Part shown: piece after piece, positions 27,548 to 35,064 of the stretch
Position numbering within the stretch: position 1 is the stretch's first letter
How the letters are laid out: each line of letters begins with the position of its first letter
Source: VXRJ01 sp965246995
GTDB lineage: Bacteria; Acidobacteriota; Vicinamibacteria; Vicinamibacterales; UBA8438
Direction of reading: 5' to 3'
DNA: 64,000 nt
Assembly: GCA_965246995.1 (NCBI GenBank)
Contig: OZ252008.1
Span: 2,728,001 to 2,792,000 of the forward strand
Program-made: the position numbers and the translations under genes
Notes under the pieces: model-generated
Database searches by the model: none
Told to the model about the DNA's origin: nothing
What the model saw: the letters and a program-made list of their open reading frames with translations, nothing else

Positions 27548-27838
27548 TCAGTGATAGTCCTCGCAGCGCACCATGAAGGCGTGGCCGTCCGTGAACTCGA
27601 AGGTGATCCGATGCTGGTCGTTCACGCGGATGCTGTAGCGGCCCGCGCGGTCACCCTTCAGGGCTTCCAGTCGGTTCCCGGCCGGGATGCGCAGGTCAGA
27701 CAGGTGGCGAGCATTGCGGACGGCCGCGAGCTTGCGCCGGACGACCGGCCAGATCGCACGCGGAATCTGGCGGGCGGCCTTGCTGTTGATGCCGTCCCAG
27801 ACGTCCTTGGTGCCTTGGTCGCTCCAACTGCGAATCAC
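27548..27838 (-). CDS. higB: HigB-family toxin (RelE fold mRNA interferase)
   Basis: About 96 residues with the RelE/HigB pattern: VIRSWSDQGTKDVWDGINSK, ARQIPRAIWPVVRRKLAAV, and the end GRYSIRVNDQHRITFEF. Such toxins cleave ribosome-bound mRNA. GTG 27838 is chosen as start because family members begin M-I-R-S and because it lies where transcription should begin, suggesting a leaderless message; a GTG five codons upstream is also open. Confidence 0.83.
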   Translation of the reverse strand: MIRSWSDQGTKDVWDGINSKAARQIPRAIWPVVRRKLAAVRNARHLSDLRIPAGNRLEALKGDRAGRYSIRVNDQHRITFEFTDGHAFMVRCEDYH

Positions 27839-27844
27839 GACACC

Positions 27845-27873
27845 AGTATACACACCTACTGTGGAGGTGTAAA
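27845..27873 (-). promoter_or_regulatory. higBA promoter with operator palindrome
   Basis: Minus-strand TTTACA, 17-bp spacer, TATACT: each hexamer has five consensus matches. An inverted repeat ACACCT-n7-AGGTGT (27852-27870) fills the spacer, the expected place for a HigA-binding operator. Confidence 0.7.
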
Positions 27874-27932
27874 TGTCAACAGTGGAAAAGAGGCGGGCCG
27901 TGGTGCCGCGGGGACGAGTGCGGCATCGCCTG

Positions 27933-28142
27933 TTAGCGGGTGTCGCCTGTGGACCGGTACGTGTCCGGCGGGCAGACCTGCCGGAGGAGGAGGGCCATCG
28001 CCATCGTCACCGGCCCCGGAACCGGCTGGCTGCCGTCCTGCCAGCGACGAATTGTCCGCGGGTCGACGCCCAGGCGCTCGGCCAACTGCTCCGTCGAGAG
28101 TCCAAGGGCGAGACGGTGGTCCCGGAACTCACGCGGCGTCAT
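27933..28142 (-). CDS. Small helix-turn-helix protein after portal
   Basis: 69-70 residues: MTPREFRDHRLALGLSTEQL-AERLGVDPRTIRRWQDG is a classical HTH. The start overlaps the portal's last codons. It may be a phage regulator or DNA-binding packaging accessory; nothing in the sequence decides. Confidence 0.65.
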   Translation of the reverse strand: MTPREFRDHRLALGLSTEQLAERLGVDPRTIRRWQDGSQPVPGPVTMAMALLLRQVCPPDTYRSTGDTR

Positions 28143-29391
28143 CATCCCGCTCCGTCTCCTGCGTTGGGGCGCCCTTCGGTTGCAGCAGCCGATCGCCGTC
28201 GGGCACGGGCGGCAACCGCAGCAGGCGCCGGCCCTCGTTGATCGTCATGACCCCGGCCTTCGCCACGGCCTGATCGACGGCCCGGACCTGCTCGGTCCAC
28301 GAGCCCGCGCGAATGCGATCCGCCGGCATCCGCACCACCAGCCCCGCGGCGGCGTCGTCCGCCGACACCAGCTTCGTCGTCAGCTGCGCCTGGACGCGCT
28401 GCACGTGCTCCTGCACCGACCAGCGCTCGAAGTCCACCGCGTGCCCCTCGAACGTCGTGGCCACCTTCGCGCCCTCGTGGAAGTGCCCGAGCATGCGCGG
28501 CGGCACGCCGAACGCCCGGCCAACGTCTTCGACGCTCCACTTCAGCAGCTCGATGAGCTGGATGTCCGCGGCGCTCAGTCCCCCAACCGTGGCGAGCCCA
28601 AAGCCGGGCGGCAAGACCGGGATCTCGCCCTTCCGCCGCGCCGCCACGTAGCTCTGGTTGAGGGTGTCCTGATACTGCTGGATCTGCTCCGGGTTGATCG
28701 ACCTGACGCTGAGCAATTCCGTCGCAATCGTAATCGCCGTTCGGAGGTTCACCCCGCTCAGGAGGGCGCGCTGGTGCTCCCCGGACAGCGCCATGACCGA
28801 CAGCGTTTGCCGCGCCGCGTAGTGGATCGGGCTCGGACTCTCCAACCCGTTAAAGCCTGGCCCGTGCAGCGTCAGCACGTCCGGCGCGAGCGCCGTGATG
28901 TGCTCCCCGACGCCGCGCAGGCCATCGAGCAGGACGAGGTCGTACTGGGCCACGGGCCCCGGCGCCCACCGGGTCACGCGACACACGGCCGGCACGAGTT
29001 CCACCGGCCGCCCGGTACGTGGATCACGACGAATCCAGGCGTAGGCGTTCCCCGAAGAAAAGAGCGCCCGAAACAGCGACTCCCAGAAGAGCCACGGATC
29101 GGGCATGCGCCGCGAGGGCGCCTCCAGCAGCGCCGTCACCGGATGATTGGGCACCGGCGTCCACTCGTCCGCGAAGAGGTCCTCGAGCCGCGCGGCCGTC
29201 CGCGGCAGCCGCGCCAGTGTCGACGCGAGCAGGCCAATCGCGCGATGCGCCGCCGGAATCGCGGCCAGCGCCGACGACCCCAGTCCACGGCCGTACGTAT
29301 ACGCCTGCGGTCCGCTGTCCGGGTCGGGCTGCGGGAGCTGGAGCATCCGCCGCCCGACGGACGGGACGTGGCCCGCAAAAATCGTCGTCAT
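28129..29391 (-). CDS. Phage portal protein, HK97 family
   Basis: 420-residue portal forming the DNA entry ring of the capsid. Family segments: AHRAIGLLASTLARLP, FRALFSSGNAYAWIRRD, the DVLTLHGPGFNGLESPSPI loop, and FGVPPRMLGHFHEGAKVATT, which is the conserved portal clip region. ATG 29391 shares one base with the terminase stop (TGATG). Intact, unlike its terminase neighbour. Confidence 0.92.
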   Translation of the reverse strand: MTTIFAGHVPSVGRRMLQLPQPDPDSGPQAYTYGRGLGSSALAAIPAAHRAIGLLASTLARLPRTAARLEDLFADEWTPVPNHPVTALLEAPSRRMPDPWLFWESLFRALFSSGNAYAWIRRDPRTGRPVELVPAVCRVTRWAPGPVAQYDLVLLDGLRGVGEHITALAPDVLTLHGPGFNGLESPSPIHYAARQTLSVMALSGEHQRALLSGVNLRTAITIATELLSVRSINPEQIQQYQDTLNQSYVAARRKGEIPVLPPGFGLATVGGLSAADIQLIELLKWSVEDVGRAFGVPPRMLGHFHEGAKVATTFEGHAVDFERWSVQEHVQRVQAQLTTKLVSADDAAAGLVVRMPADRIRAGSWTEQVRAVDQAVAKAGVMTINEGRRLLRLPPVPDGDRLLQPKGAPTQETERDDDAA

Positions 29392-30131
29392 CACACGCCC
29401 ACGATCTCGACCTTGCCCCCCGAGGCGTAGTAGCGGACGAGCGGATCGGACTCGGCGCGCGTGGCGGCGCCCAGCGCCAACACCGCGGCCGCCACCGCGT
29501 CGATGCGCCCGCGCTTCCGGTGGCGCCCCAGCCTGGGATGTCCCATCGCCGTGCGCTTAATGTCCGTCTCCAGAATCGCCTGTCGCATCACCAGGCTCTC
29601 GACGCAACTCATCTCGCGTTGCAGCACCGCCCGTTGGAACGCCCGCACGTCGTGGCTGCCGTCATGCCCCGCCGTGCCGCTGGCCGCGCTCGCCCGCCAC
29701 GTCACGGGCCAGACCACTCCGGCATCCGCCAGCGCCTGCTCGGCCTCCGCGCGGCGGCAACTGTCGGCCGCGGCCGCCCCCACGGTCTCGCCGGCCAACG
29801 CGCGCGCGACATCCGCGAAGAACGCTCCCACGGGCACGACCCGGCCCGGATAGAGACGAAGCTCGCCGCGCTCGGCCATCTGGACGTAGAGGCCGCCGAT
29901 GCCATCCGCGCGGCCCCGTGTCACCAGATCCGGGATCTCGGGAAACGCCACCCACACCTCCAGCCGCCCCGTGGCCGGCCACGACGCGACCACGGCACTC
30001 ATGCTCTCGTTGTAGCCGAGATCGAACCCGACGACGCACGACCCGGCCCGTGGGGGTAAGGCGGCCGCCGACGCGACCTCGCACCGGTGCCAATCCTCCG
30101 GGTCGCACAGGAGTTCGCGCGACGGCGACTG
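29391..30131 (-). pseudogene. Terminase large subunit, C-terminal nuclease half only
   Basis: The recognisable part is about 247 residues starting SPSRELLCDPEDWHRCE. It contains the RNase H-like nuclease core: GFDLGYNESMSAVVASW with the first metal Asp and RKRGRIDAVAAAVLALG with the last. The N-terminal ATPase (Walker A/B) that drives packaging is absent from the whole window. Upstream the same frame runs into sequence that belongs to the HNH gene on another frame, so a deletion joining HNH to the middle of terL, removing terS and the ATPase, is the simplest reading. Confidence 0.75.
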
Positions 30132-30481
30132 CCCAGCAGCCGGCCCGCGCGGCCGCTCACCCGTGGCACCGGCGTCGCAGGCGGATGCCCCTGGGCCCGC
30201 TTCCGCGCCCGATACGCCCGCATATGGTGTCCGGCCGGCCGGCCGCCGGTACTTTCGATCCCCCCCTGCTGCTGCCGCCGCGTCTTGGCGTCGTGGCAGG
30301 CCGCGCACAGGTGCTGGAGGTTGGCGCGGTCGAGGAGCGCCCCGCCGTGGGCGAGCGGCACGATGTGGTCGACCTCGGCGCCCGCCACGGTCAGCCCCTG
30401 GGCGGCGCACTGCGGACAGAGTGACTGCTCACGGCGAACGCGGTCCCGCAGGGTGCGGTAGCGGCGATGCGAGCGTTTCAT
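29999..30481 (-). CDS. HNH endonuclease, 3' end altered by deletion junction
   Basis: The first ~85 residues are a standard phage HNH nuclease: CPQCAAQGL (zinc cysteines), VDHIVPLAHGGALLDRANLQ, LCAACHDAKT. Phage HNH proteins next to terminase assist DNA packaging cuts. Beyond about residue 95 the frame reads basic, unfamiliar sequence and overlaps terL in another frame until 29999; this tail is probably an artefact of the deletion. Start ATG 30481 follows the holin-like gene with 1 bp between. Confidence 0.7.
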   Translation of the reverse strand: MKRSHRRYRTLRDRVRREQSLCPQCAAQGLTVAGAEVDHIVPLAHGGALLDRANLQHLCAACHDAKTRRQQQGGIESTGGRPAGHHMRAYRARKRAQGHPPATPVPRVSGRAGRLLGSRRRANSCATRRIGTGARSRRRPPYPHGPGRASSGSISATTRA

Positions 30482-30482
30482 G

Positions 30483-30686
30483 TCAGTCCGTCCTACCCGT
30501 CTCATACGCGTTGGCTGCGGTGCAGCCCAGCAGGATGCAGAGCACGCCGCCGAGTGTCGCAACACCGGTCCAGCCGCCCAGCGCCCATGCCACAGACATG
30601 AAGCAGCCGACACCGGCGACCAGCGAGACGACCGCGACAACCGCAGTCGCCGCGTGTACACCGTGCGGCTTCTCAGGTTGCGTCAT
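30483..30686 (-). CDS. Holin-like protein, two transmembrane helices
   Basis: 67 residues with two hydrophobic helices (about 11-30 and 37-58) and short polar ends, the form of a small class II holin. ATGA overlap with the M15 endolysin gene just upstream makes a lysis pair. Holin activity is inferred from shape and neighbours. Confidence 0.65.
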   Translation of the reverse strand: MTQPEKPHGVHAATAVVAVVSLVAGVGCFMSVAWALGGWTGVATLGGVLCILLGCTAANAYETGRTD

Positions 30687-31123
30687 GCCGTGTCCCGCAT
30701 CGGCGTGCCCTGGCGCACCCGAGACCAGGCGACGATCCGGCCGCGGCGTCGTGGCCGGATGTCCACGTGCACGCCCCATCGGTAGTAGCCGACGGCGCCA
30801 ACCGTGGCGAGCTCGCGGCAGAACGCCCGAACCCGACGGTGGAAGGTCTCATGCGACAGGCCACGCGGCGTATAGACGTCGAGGGCGCGGCCCTGCATGT
30901 GCTGGGACTGCCGCGAGCCGCCGATGGCCAGGTTGTGCATCGTCGTGCGGTAGCCGCTGCCGACGACGAGCGGGCGGTGGCCGCCGTGGCTGCGCAGCGC
31001 CTCGAACAGCGCCGCGAGCCCCACGGCGCGCGTGTCCCGCCAGGCCTCCGGATACGGCGTCCCGTCCCGGCAGGCGAGCTCGCGCCAGCTCAGGTGCGCC
31101 GAGGGGCCGCGCGCGGCTCCCAT
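30683..31123 (-). CDS. M15 peptidase endolysin
   Basis: 146-residue D-Ala-D-Ala carboxypeptidase/endopeptidase of peptidase family M15A that cuts peptidoglycan cross-links. Zinc ligands: SQHMQGRALD supplies His75 and Asp82, GVHVD supplies His119. LSWRELACRDGTPYPEAW at the N-terminus is typical of phage M15 lysins. No signal peptide, so it needs the holin. ATG 31123 chosen; the longer open frame upstream is out of family and crosses the brnT remnant on the other strand. Confidence 0.88.
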   Translation of the reverse strand: MGAARGPSAHLSWRELACRDGTPYPEAWRDTRAVGLAALFEALRSHGGHRPLVVGSGYRTTMHNLAIGGSRQSQHMQGRALDVYTPRGLSHETFHRRVRAFCRELATVGAVGYYRWGVHVDIRPRRRGRIVAWSRVRQGTPMRDTA

Positions 31124-31146
31124 TAGCGCACCGCCTCGCGTCGATC

Positions 31147-31308
31147 GTGAGGTCGGACACGCGCCACACGGAGCCGCGCTGGGTCGCCTCCGGCTACATC
31201 GGCGAGCGGCTGCACGTCGTGACGTACACAACGCGGGGGTCTCGCCTGCGCATCATCAGCCTGCGCAAGGCGAACTCCCGGGAGGTGCGCAGATATGCCC
31301 AAGCTTAG
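31147..31308 (+). pseudogene. brnT: BrnT toxin, N-terminally truncated
   Basis: 53 residues match the C-terminal half of BrnT (RelE-like RNase): EPRWVASGYIGERLHVVTYT and RLRIISLRKANSREVRRYAQ. The first ~40 residues of the usual ~90 are missing; upstream sequence is the start of the endolysin on the other strand. Its stop overlaps brnA by 14 bases. Confidence 0.72.
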
Positions 31309-31609
31309 GCCCGGCACCATCGTCCCGACTCCGGACGAGGACGCAGCGATCACCGCCGGCATCGCCTCAGATCCGGACACCGAGGAGCTCGACGAGCGGT
31401 GGTTCGCGGAGGCGCGACCGGCCATCGAGGTGCATCCAGAACTCGTTGCGCGGTTCCGCCGCGGGCGCGGGAAGCAGAAGGCCCCCACGAAGCAACGGGT
31501 GACGATTCGCATCGATCGGGACATCGTGGCCCGTCTGCGCGACGGGGGCCGCGGCTGGCAGACGCGGCTGAACGACACCTTGCGCCGCGCCCTGTTCAAG
31601 TCGTCGTGA
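31295..31609 (+). CDS. brnA: BrnA-family antitoxin
   Basis: 104 residues: acidic N-terminus (TPDEDAAITAGIASDPDTEE) that would neutralise BrnT, then a ribbon-helix-helix end RVTIRIDRDIVARLRDGGRG-WQTRLNDTLRRAL, the BrnA hallmark. Intact although the toxin is truncated. On the plus strand, against all phage genes around it, so it is an insertion. Confidence 0.83.
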   Translation: MPKLRPGTIVPTPDEDAAITAGIASDPDTEELDERWFAEARPAIEVHPELVARFRRGRGKQKAPTKQRVTIRIDRDIVARLRDGGRGWQTRLNDTLRRALFKSS

Positions 31610-31616
31610 CCTGACG

Positions 31617-32270
31617 TCATTCGCGCGCCGCCTCCATCCCCTCGAGGATGGCGTCCCACTGCCCTAGATGGGCGGGGTCGCTCAGGATGCCGCTGTGCCC
31701 GCCGGTGACTTCGAGGTTGCGCGTCGCGCCGTCCAGCTCGCGCGGGCCGAAGCTATTCCCCAACCAGCGACACCACGACCGCCAGCCGCGCTCGCTGTAG
31801 AGGTGCGTCCAGGACTGCACGCGCGAGCTGGAGAGCGCTCGCCGATACACGTCGCACATGTCGCGCCGGACCGGCATATCGACGGAGACGACGTGCACCG
31901 GCGGCCCGTCCGGATCCCGCTCCAGGTAGTAGGCCAGGACCTGTCCTCCGTGACTGTGCGCGACCATCGTGAGGCCGTCCGCGCACTCGGCGTGGCGGCG
32001 CATGAGGAACAGGAGGAGCGCCGTCGAGCCCGTCCGCCAGGCCCGGTGCTTCCCGTGCCGGCGCCACAGCGTCTGCAGCAACAACCCGTTCACGTGGCCG
32101 GACCAGAACCCCCGATCGGGAGTCTCCGGATCTCGGTCCTGGTCGACGCGCCGGTAGCCGTGGCGCGCCAGCAGCGTGTCGAACGGCGAGCCGCGGTGAT
32201 ACCAGTCCCGCCGGTCGTGCCGGCCCCGCCACGGCGGGCGCGTTCCGGCGATCGGCAGATACCAGCGCAT
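31617..32270 (-). CDS. Alpha/beta-hydrolase-like protein
   Basis: 217 residues, start ATG 32270 overlapping the nuclease stop. TMVAHSHGGQVLAYYLERDP fits a nucleophile elbow (x-S-H-G-G, Ser in AHSHGG) of alpha/beta hydrolases, and VHVVSVDMPVRRDM and a late TGGHSGILSDPAH could hold acid and His. It is Arg/Trp-rich with no signal peptide. Substrate unknown; esterase/lipase-like roles such as lysis assistance are possible. Confidence 0.55.
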   Translation of the reverse strand: MRWYLPIAGTRPPWRGRHDRRDWYHRGSPFDTLLARHGYRRVDQDRDPETPDRGFWSGHVNGLLLQTLWRRHGKHRAWRTGSTALLLFLMRRHAECADGLTMVAHSHGGQVLAYYLERDPDGPPVHVVSVDMPVRRDMCDVYRRALSSSRVQSWTHLYSERGWRSWCRWLGNSFGPRELDGATRNLEVTGGHSGILSDPAHLGQWDAILEGMEAARE

Positions 32271-32710
32271 CAGCCCGGCTCCTGGCACCACGGCTGCCGC
32301 CGGGTGCGGCCGTCGTAGGGGCGGCCGTAGCCGCCCGCGATGAGGGTGGCGGTCAGGGGGGTCCCATCGACCTCCACGCGCGCGACGACGCGACCCGCAT
32401 ACGTGCCGTCCCGCGGGTCGATGACCGTCACCGCCGCGGCGCGGCTCAGGATGCGGATCACCGCCTGGAGCGCGCGTTCCGCCGCGGCCCGCTCCTCCGG
32501 GCAGCGCCCGCGGAGCTCGGGCGTGTCGACGCCGTCCACCCGCACCGATGTCCGGATCGTCACGCCCGGCCACGGGTGCGCGTCGACGACGACGGTGTCC
32601 CCATCGATGACGCGTACGACCTCAACGGGAACGACCTGGCCGACGGCCGGCGCCGGCGCGACGAGCGCGGCGACCAGCGCGAGGCGGGCCGCAGCGCCCT
32701 GACGCCGCAT
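32270..32710 (-). CDS. Secreted thermonuclease-like (SNase) protein
   Basis: 146 residues with a signal peptide (LALVAALVAPAPAVGQ) followed by a staphylococcal-nuclease fold: VVRVIDGDTVVVDAHPWPGV, RVDGVDTPELRGRCPEERAA, and RDGTYAGRVVARVEVDGTPL, ending LIAGGYGRPYD. Active-site Arg and Glu positions (GVDTPE, GRVVARV) look conserved. A phage nuclease exported to the periplasm could attack incoming DNA or act in nucleotide scavenging. It is in a tight run with a lipoprotein and another exported protein. Confidence 0.8.
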   Translation of the reverse strand: MRRQGAAARLALVAALVAPAPAVGQVVPVEVVRVIDGDTVVVDAHPWPGVTIRTSVRVDGVDTPELRGRCPEERAAAERALQAVIRILSRAAAVTVIDPRDGTYAGRVVARVEVDGTPLTATLIAGGYGRPYDGRTRRQPWCQEPG

Positions 32711-33159
32711 CAACACGTCTCCGCGGACCGTCCGTGCGTCCGTACCATGCATCCGGCCGCGCGCATGGAGACCGTCGGCCGGATCTGCAGCGTGCTCCCG
32801 CTCGCCGAGGCCTCGAGCCAGCCGACGACGCTCCCCTCGACACGCCGGCGCACCCCATCGGGAGCGAGCACCCACCGACGTCCGTCGCCGACGATGACCT
32901 CCCAGGCCGACGCGTCGGCGGGCGATCGGCGGCACGCGTAGACGTCGGCACCCGCGTAGCCGCACGTCAGAGTGGCGGGGGGCGGCGGCTCGGGCGGCGG
33001 CGGTGTGGGCGTGGGTGGTGTTCCCTCAGCCGGCGGCGTCGGCGCCGCGGGCGTGGCCGGCGGTACGTCATCCCCCGGCGTGGGCTCCGTGGGCGTGGCC
33101 GGGGTCAGATCGCACGCCACGAGCAGCGCCGCCAGCCCCAGCCAGCCCAGCGCGCGCAT
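32710..33159 (-). CDS. Phage-encoded lipoprotein with proline-rich linker
   Basis: 149 residues. Start ATG 33159 has GGAGGT six bases upstream. Signal peptide ends in lipobox LLVAC (Cys at ~17), then ~45 residues of Pro/Thr/Glu linker, then a small cysteine-containing domain with CGYAGADVYACRRSPADA and GDGRRWVLAPDGVRRRVEGS. The linker suggests reach from the membrane. Lipoproteins in prophages often act in superinfection exclusion; that is inference. Confidence 0.7.
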   Translation of the reverse strand: MRALGWLGLAALLVACDLTPATPTEPTPGDDVPPATPAAPTPPAEGTPPTPTPPPPEPPPPATLTCGYAGADVYACRRSPADASAWEVIVGDGRRWVLAPDGVRRRVEGSVVGWLEASASGSTLQIRPTVSMRAAGCMVRTHGRSAETC

Positions 33160-33680
33160 CAGCACACCTCCGTCGACCGGCACAGCGTCCCCATGCCCAC
33201 CGCCGTGCCCGCGATGGCCGCCAGTTGGCCCCACGGCGAGCGCCAGGCGCGCTGGAGCCAGCCGCCGTCGTGCTGGACGTCGAGCATAAGGGTGCGCTCG
33301 ACCGGGACGTCCTCGTGCCCGACGATGCGGCGCACGCTGAGCCGGAGCTGGTAGCGCCCGGGCGCCGTGGCGTTCCAGCGCAGGACGGGCTCGCGCCGGC
33401 CCTCGTCGAAGCCAGCCGCGCGGCCGCGCTCCCCGCGGACCATCCAGTAGTACAGGAACCGCGTCGCGTCCGACGGCGTCGCCAGACACTCGACCGTCTC
33501 ATGGACCACGAGGCGGGTACTCGAGCAGCGGATGGTCGGCTGCACGTAGCGGCCGCCGTCGGCCGACGGCAGCGTGTCGACGGTGCCAAGCGGCAGCCGG
33601 CCCGGGGGTTGCGCCGCCGCCGATCGGGGAACGCCAGCCACCACGGCGAACAGCAGAATCAGCGCAGGAAAGTGTTTCAT
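33159..33680 (-). CDS. Exported protein with PKD/Ig-like domain and C-terminal helix
   Basis: 173 residues with a signal peptide (ALILLFAVVAGVPRSAAAQ), a beta-sandwich-like part (FLYYWMVRGERGRAAGFDEG, GRYQLRLSVRRIVG) resembling PKD/Ig-like folds, and a hydrophobic helix near the C-terminus (LAAIAGTAVGMGTLC). Overlaps the HTH gene by four bases. No family assigned. Confidence 0.6.
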   Translation of the reverse strand: MKHFPALILLFAVVAGVPRSAAAQPPGRLPLGTVDTLPSADGGRYVQPTIRCSSTRLVVHETVECLATPSDATRFLYYWMVRGERGRAAGFDEGRREPVLRWNATAPGRYQLRLSVRRIVGHEDVPVERTLMLDVQHDGGWLQRAWRSPWGQLAAIAGTAVGMGTLCRSTEVC

Positions 33681-33901
33681 CCTGCTAGCGTGGCAGGATT
33701 CCTATCGGAACGTACCGATAATGCCTGTCCGCAGTACGGGCAGCGTTCTTGCCAGCGCTTCCGCCGCACGACATCGCTGACCGTCGACTGCGCCACGCCG
33801 AATCGGGCCGCAATCTCAGACTGCGTCAGCATCGACTCGGCCGCCAGCTGGCGAATCGTCAGGACATCGTCCGCGCTGAGTCGACGCTGGTGGCGTGGCA
33901 T
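33677..33901 (-). CDS. Small HTH protein with CxxC motif
   Basis: 74 residues. ADDVLTIRQLAAESMLTQSE-IAARFGVAQSTVSDVVRRK is a homeodomain-like HTH as in resolvase or terminase-small DNA-binding parts; CPYCGQ adds a possible half zinc site. Overlaps the methylase end. Probably a DNA-binding regulator. Confidence 0.62.
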   Translation of the reverse strand: MPRHQRRLSADDVLTIRQLAAESMLTQSEIAARFGVAQSTVSDVVRRKRWQERCPYCGQALSVRSDRNPATLAG

Positions 33902-35064
33902 CACGAGCCCTCTACACCGGCATCAGCGAACAGCGGCCCTCCGGTCTCGTAGCGCACGCGCGATTCCTCGCAACGCGCCTGCGCGTCACGGATGCGCGCC
34001 TCAGTGATCGCCACGTACTCCGGCTCGCGCTCGATGCCCACGAAGCGCCGCTCCTCGTGGATGCACGCGACGCCCGTCGTGCCCGAGCCGACGAACGGGT
34101 CGAGCACGACGCCGCCCGGCGGCGTCACCAGCCGCACGAGCCAGCGCATGAGCGCCAGCGGTTTGCACGTTGGATGATGATTGCGCGCGCCCGAGGTTCT
34201 CCCGGCGCCAGCGCGCGGACTGCGCAGGCCAGCGCTCCCCTCCTGACGGCCGCCGGTCACCTCGCCGGCCGTCCTGCGCGACAGGTCCTCGCAGCCGCGC
34301 TCGCGTTCCGACCGCGACGCCTTCGCGCAGTAGAAGAACCTCGACGCGCCGCCCGAGCGGGCGCCGCTGGTCAGCGTGCCCACGTCGGCATCGAGTCTCT
34401 CCGCCGCCGCCTCGTCAAGCGCGACATTCGGCGGCCACCGGTCGGCATCGCCGTCGTGCCCCGGCAGCTTGCAGGCGTCGATGTTCAGGGCGCCGGTCCC
34501 GTGCTGCTCGACGCAGCCGGCCACCGTGCCGCCGCACGGCTTGCGGGCCAGGACCATCGGCTCGTAGCCGGGCCGGAGGGCGGTTCCGAGCCCCTCACCG
34601 AGATCCAGTGATTTCGGGAAGCCTTGGCCTTGCAACCAGAGTAGGACGTCGCGACACTCGAACCCCGCGTCCTCCAGGCCGCACGTGACTCGGTGCGCCA
34701 GCCGCGGCGACGCGCAGACGACGGCGTGCGCGCCGGGCTTGAGCACGCGGAGCATCGCTTCGGCCCACTGCTGCGTCCAGATCTGAAACTTCACCGACGC
34801 GCCGGCCGAGCGGTCGTACACGACGGCCGTGCCGCCCCGCCACGCCTTCCGCCCGCGGAGATTCGGGTTCTTCTCCTCCTGGTTCCATCCTCGCTTCACG
34901 CGCATCGTCTTCGCCACGGTGTCCGGCCGGAACGTGTCCCACTCCTTGCCCATCATCCCGATCCCGTACGGCGGGTCCGTCACGCAGGCGTCGACCGACT
35001 CGGCGTCCAGCGTCGTGAGCACGTCGAGACAGTCCCCGGTGTGGAGCGTCCAGGTGTCAGGCAC
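33901..35064 (-). CDS. Phage DNA methylase (N6-A/N4-C, beta class)
   Basis: 387 residues. Catalytic DPPYGIGMMG (30-39) precedes the SAM motif LDPFVGSGTTG near residue 335, the beta-class order. HHPTCKPLALMRWLVRLVTP is the typical lead-in to the SAM motif. No restriction partner nearby in the early operon, so it likely protects phage DNA from host restriction. Overlaps the DUF5131 gene by 8 bp. Confidence 0.87.
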   Translation of the reverse strand: MPDTWTLHTGDCLDVLTTLDAESVDACVTDPPYGIGMMGKEWDTFRPDTVAKTMRVKRGWNQEEKNPNLRGRKAWRGGTAVVYDRSAGASVKFQIWTQQWAEAMLRVLKPGAHAVVCASPRLAHRVTCGLEDAGFECRDVLLWLQGQGFPKSLDLGEGLGTALRPGYEPMVLARKPCGGTVAGCVEQHGTGALNIDACKLPGHDGDADRWPPNVALDEAAAERLDADVGTLTSGARSGGASRFFYCAKASRSERERGCEDLSRRTAGEVTGGRQEGSAGLRSPRAGAGRTSGARNHHPTCKPLALMRWLVRLVTPPGGVVLDPFVGSGTTGVACIHEERRFVGIEREPEYVAITEARIRDAQARCEESRVRYETGGPLFADAGVEGS

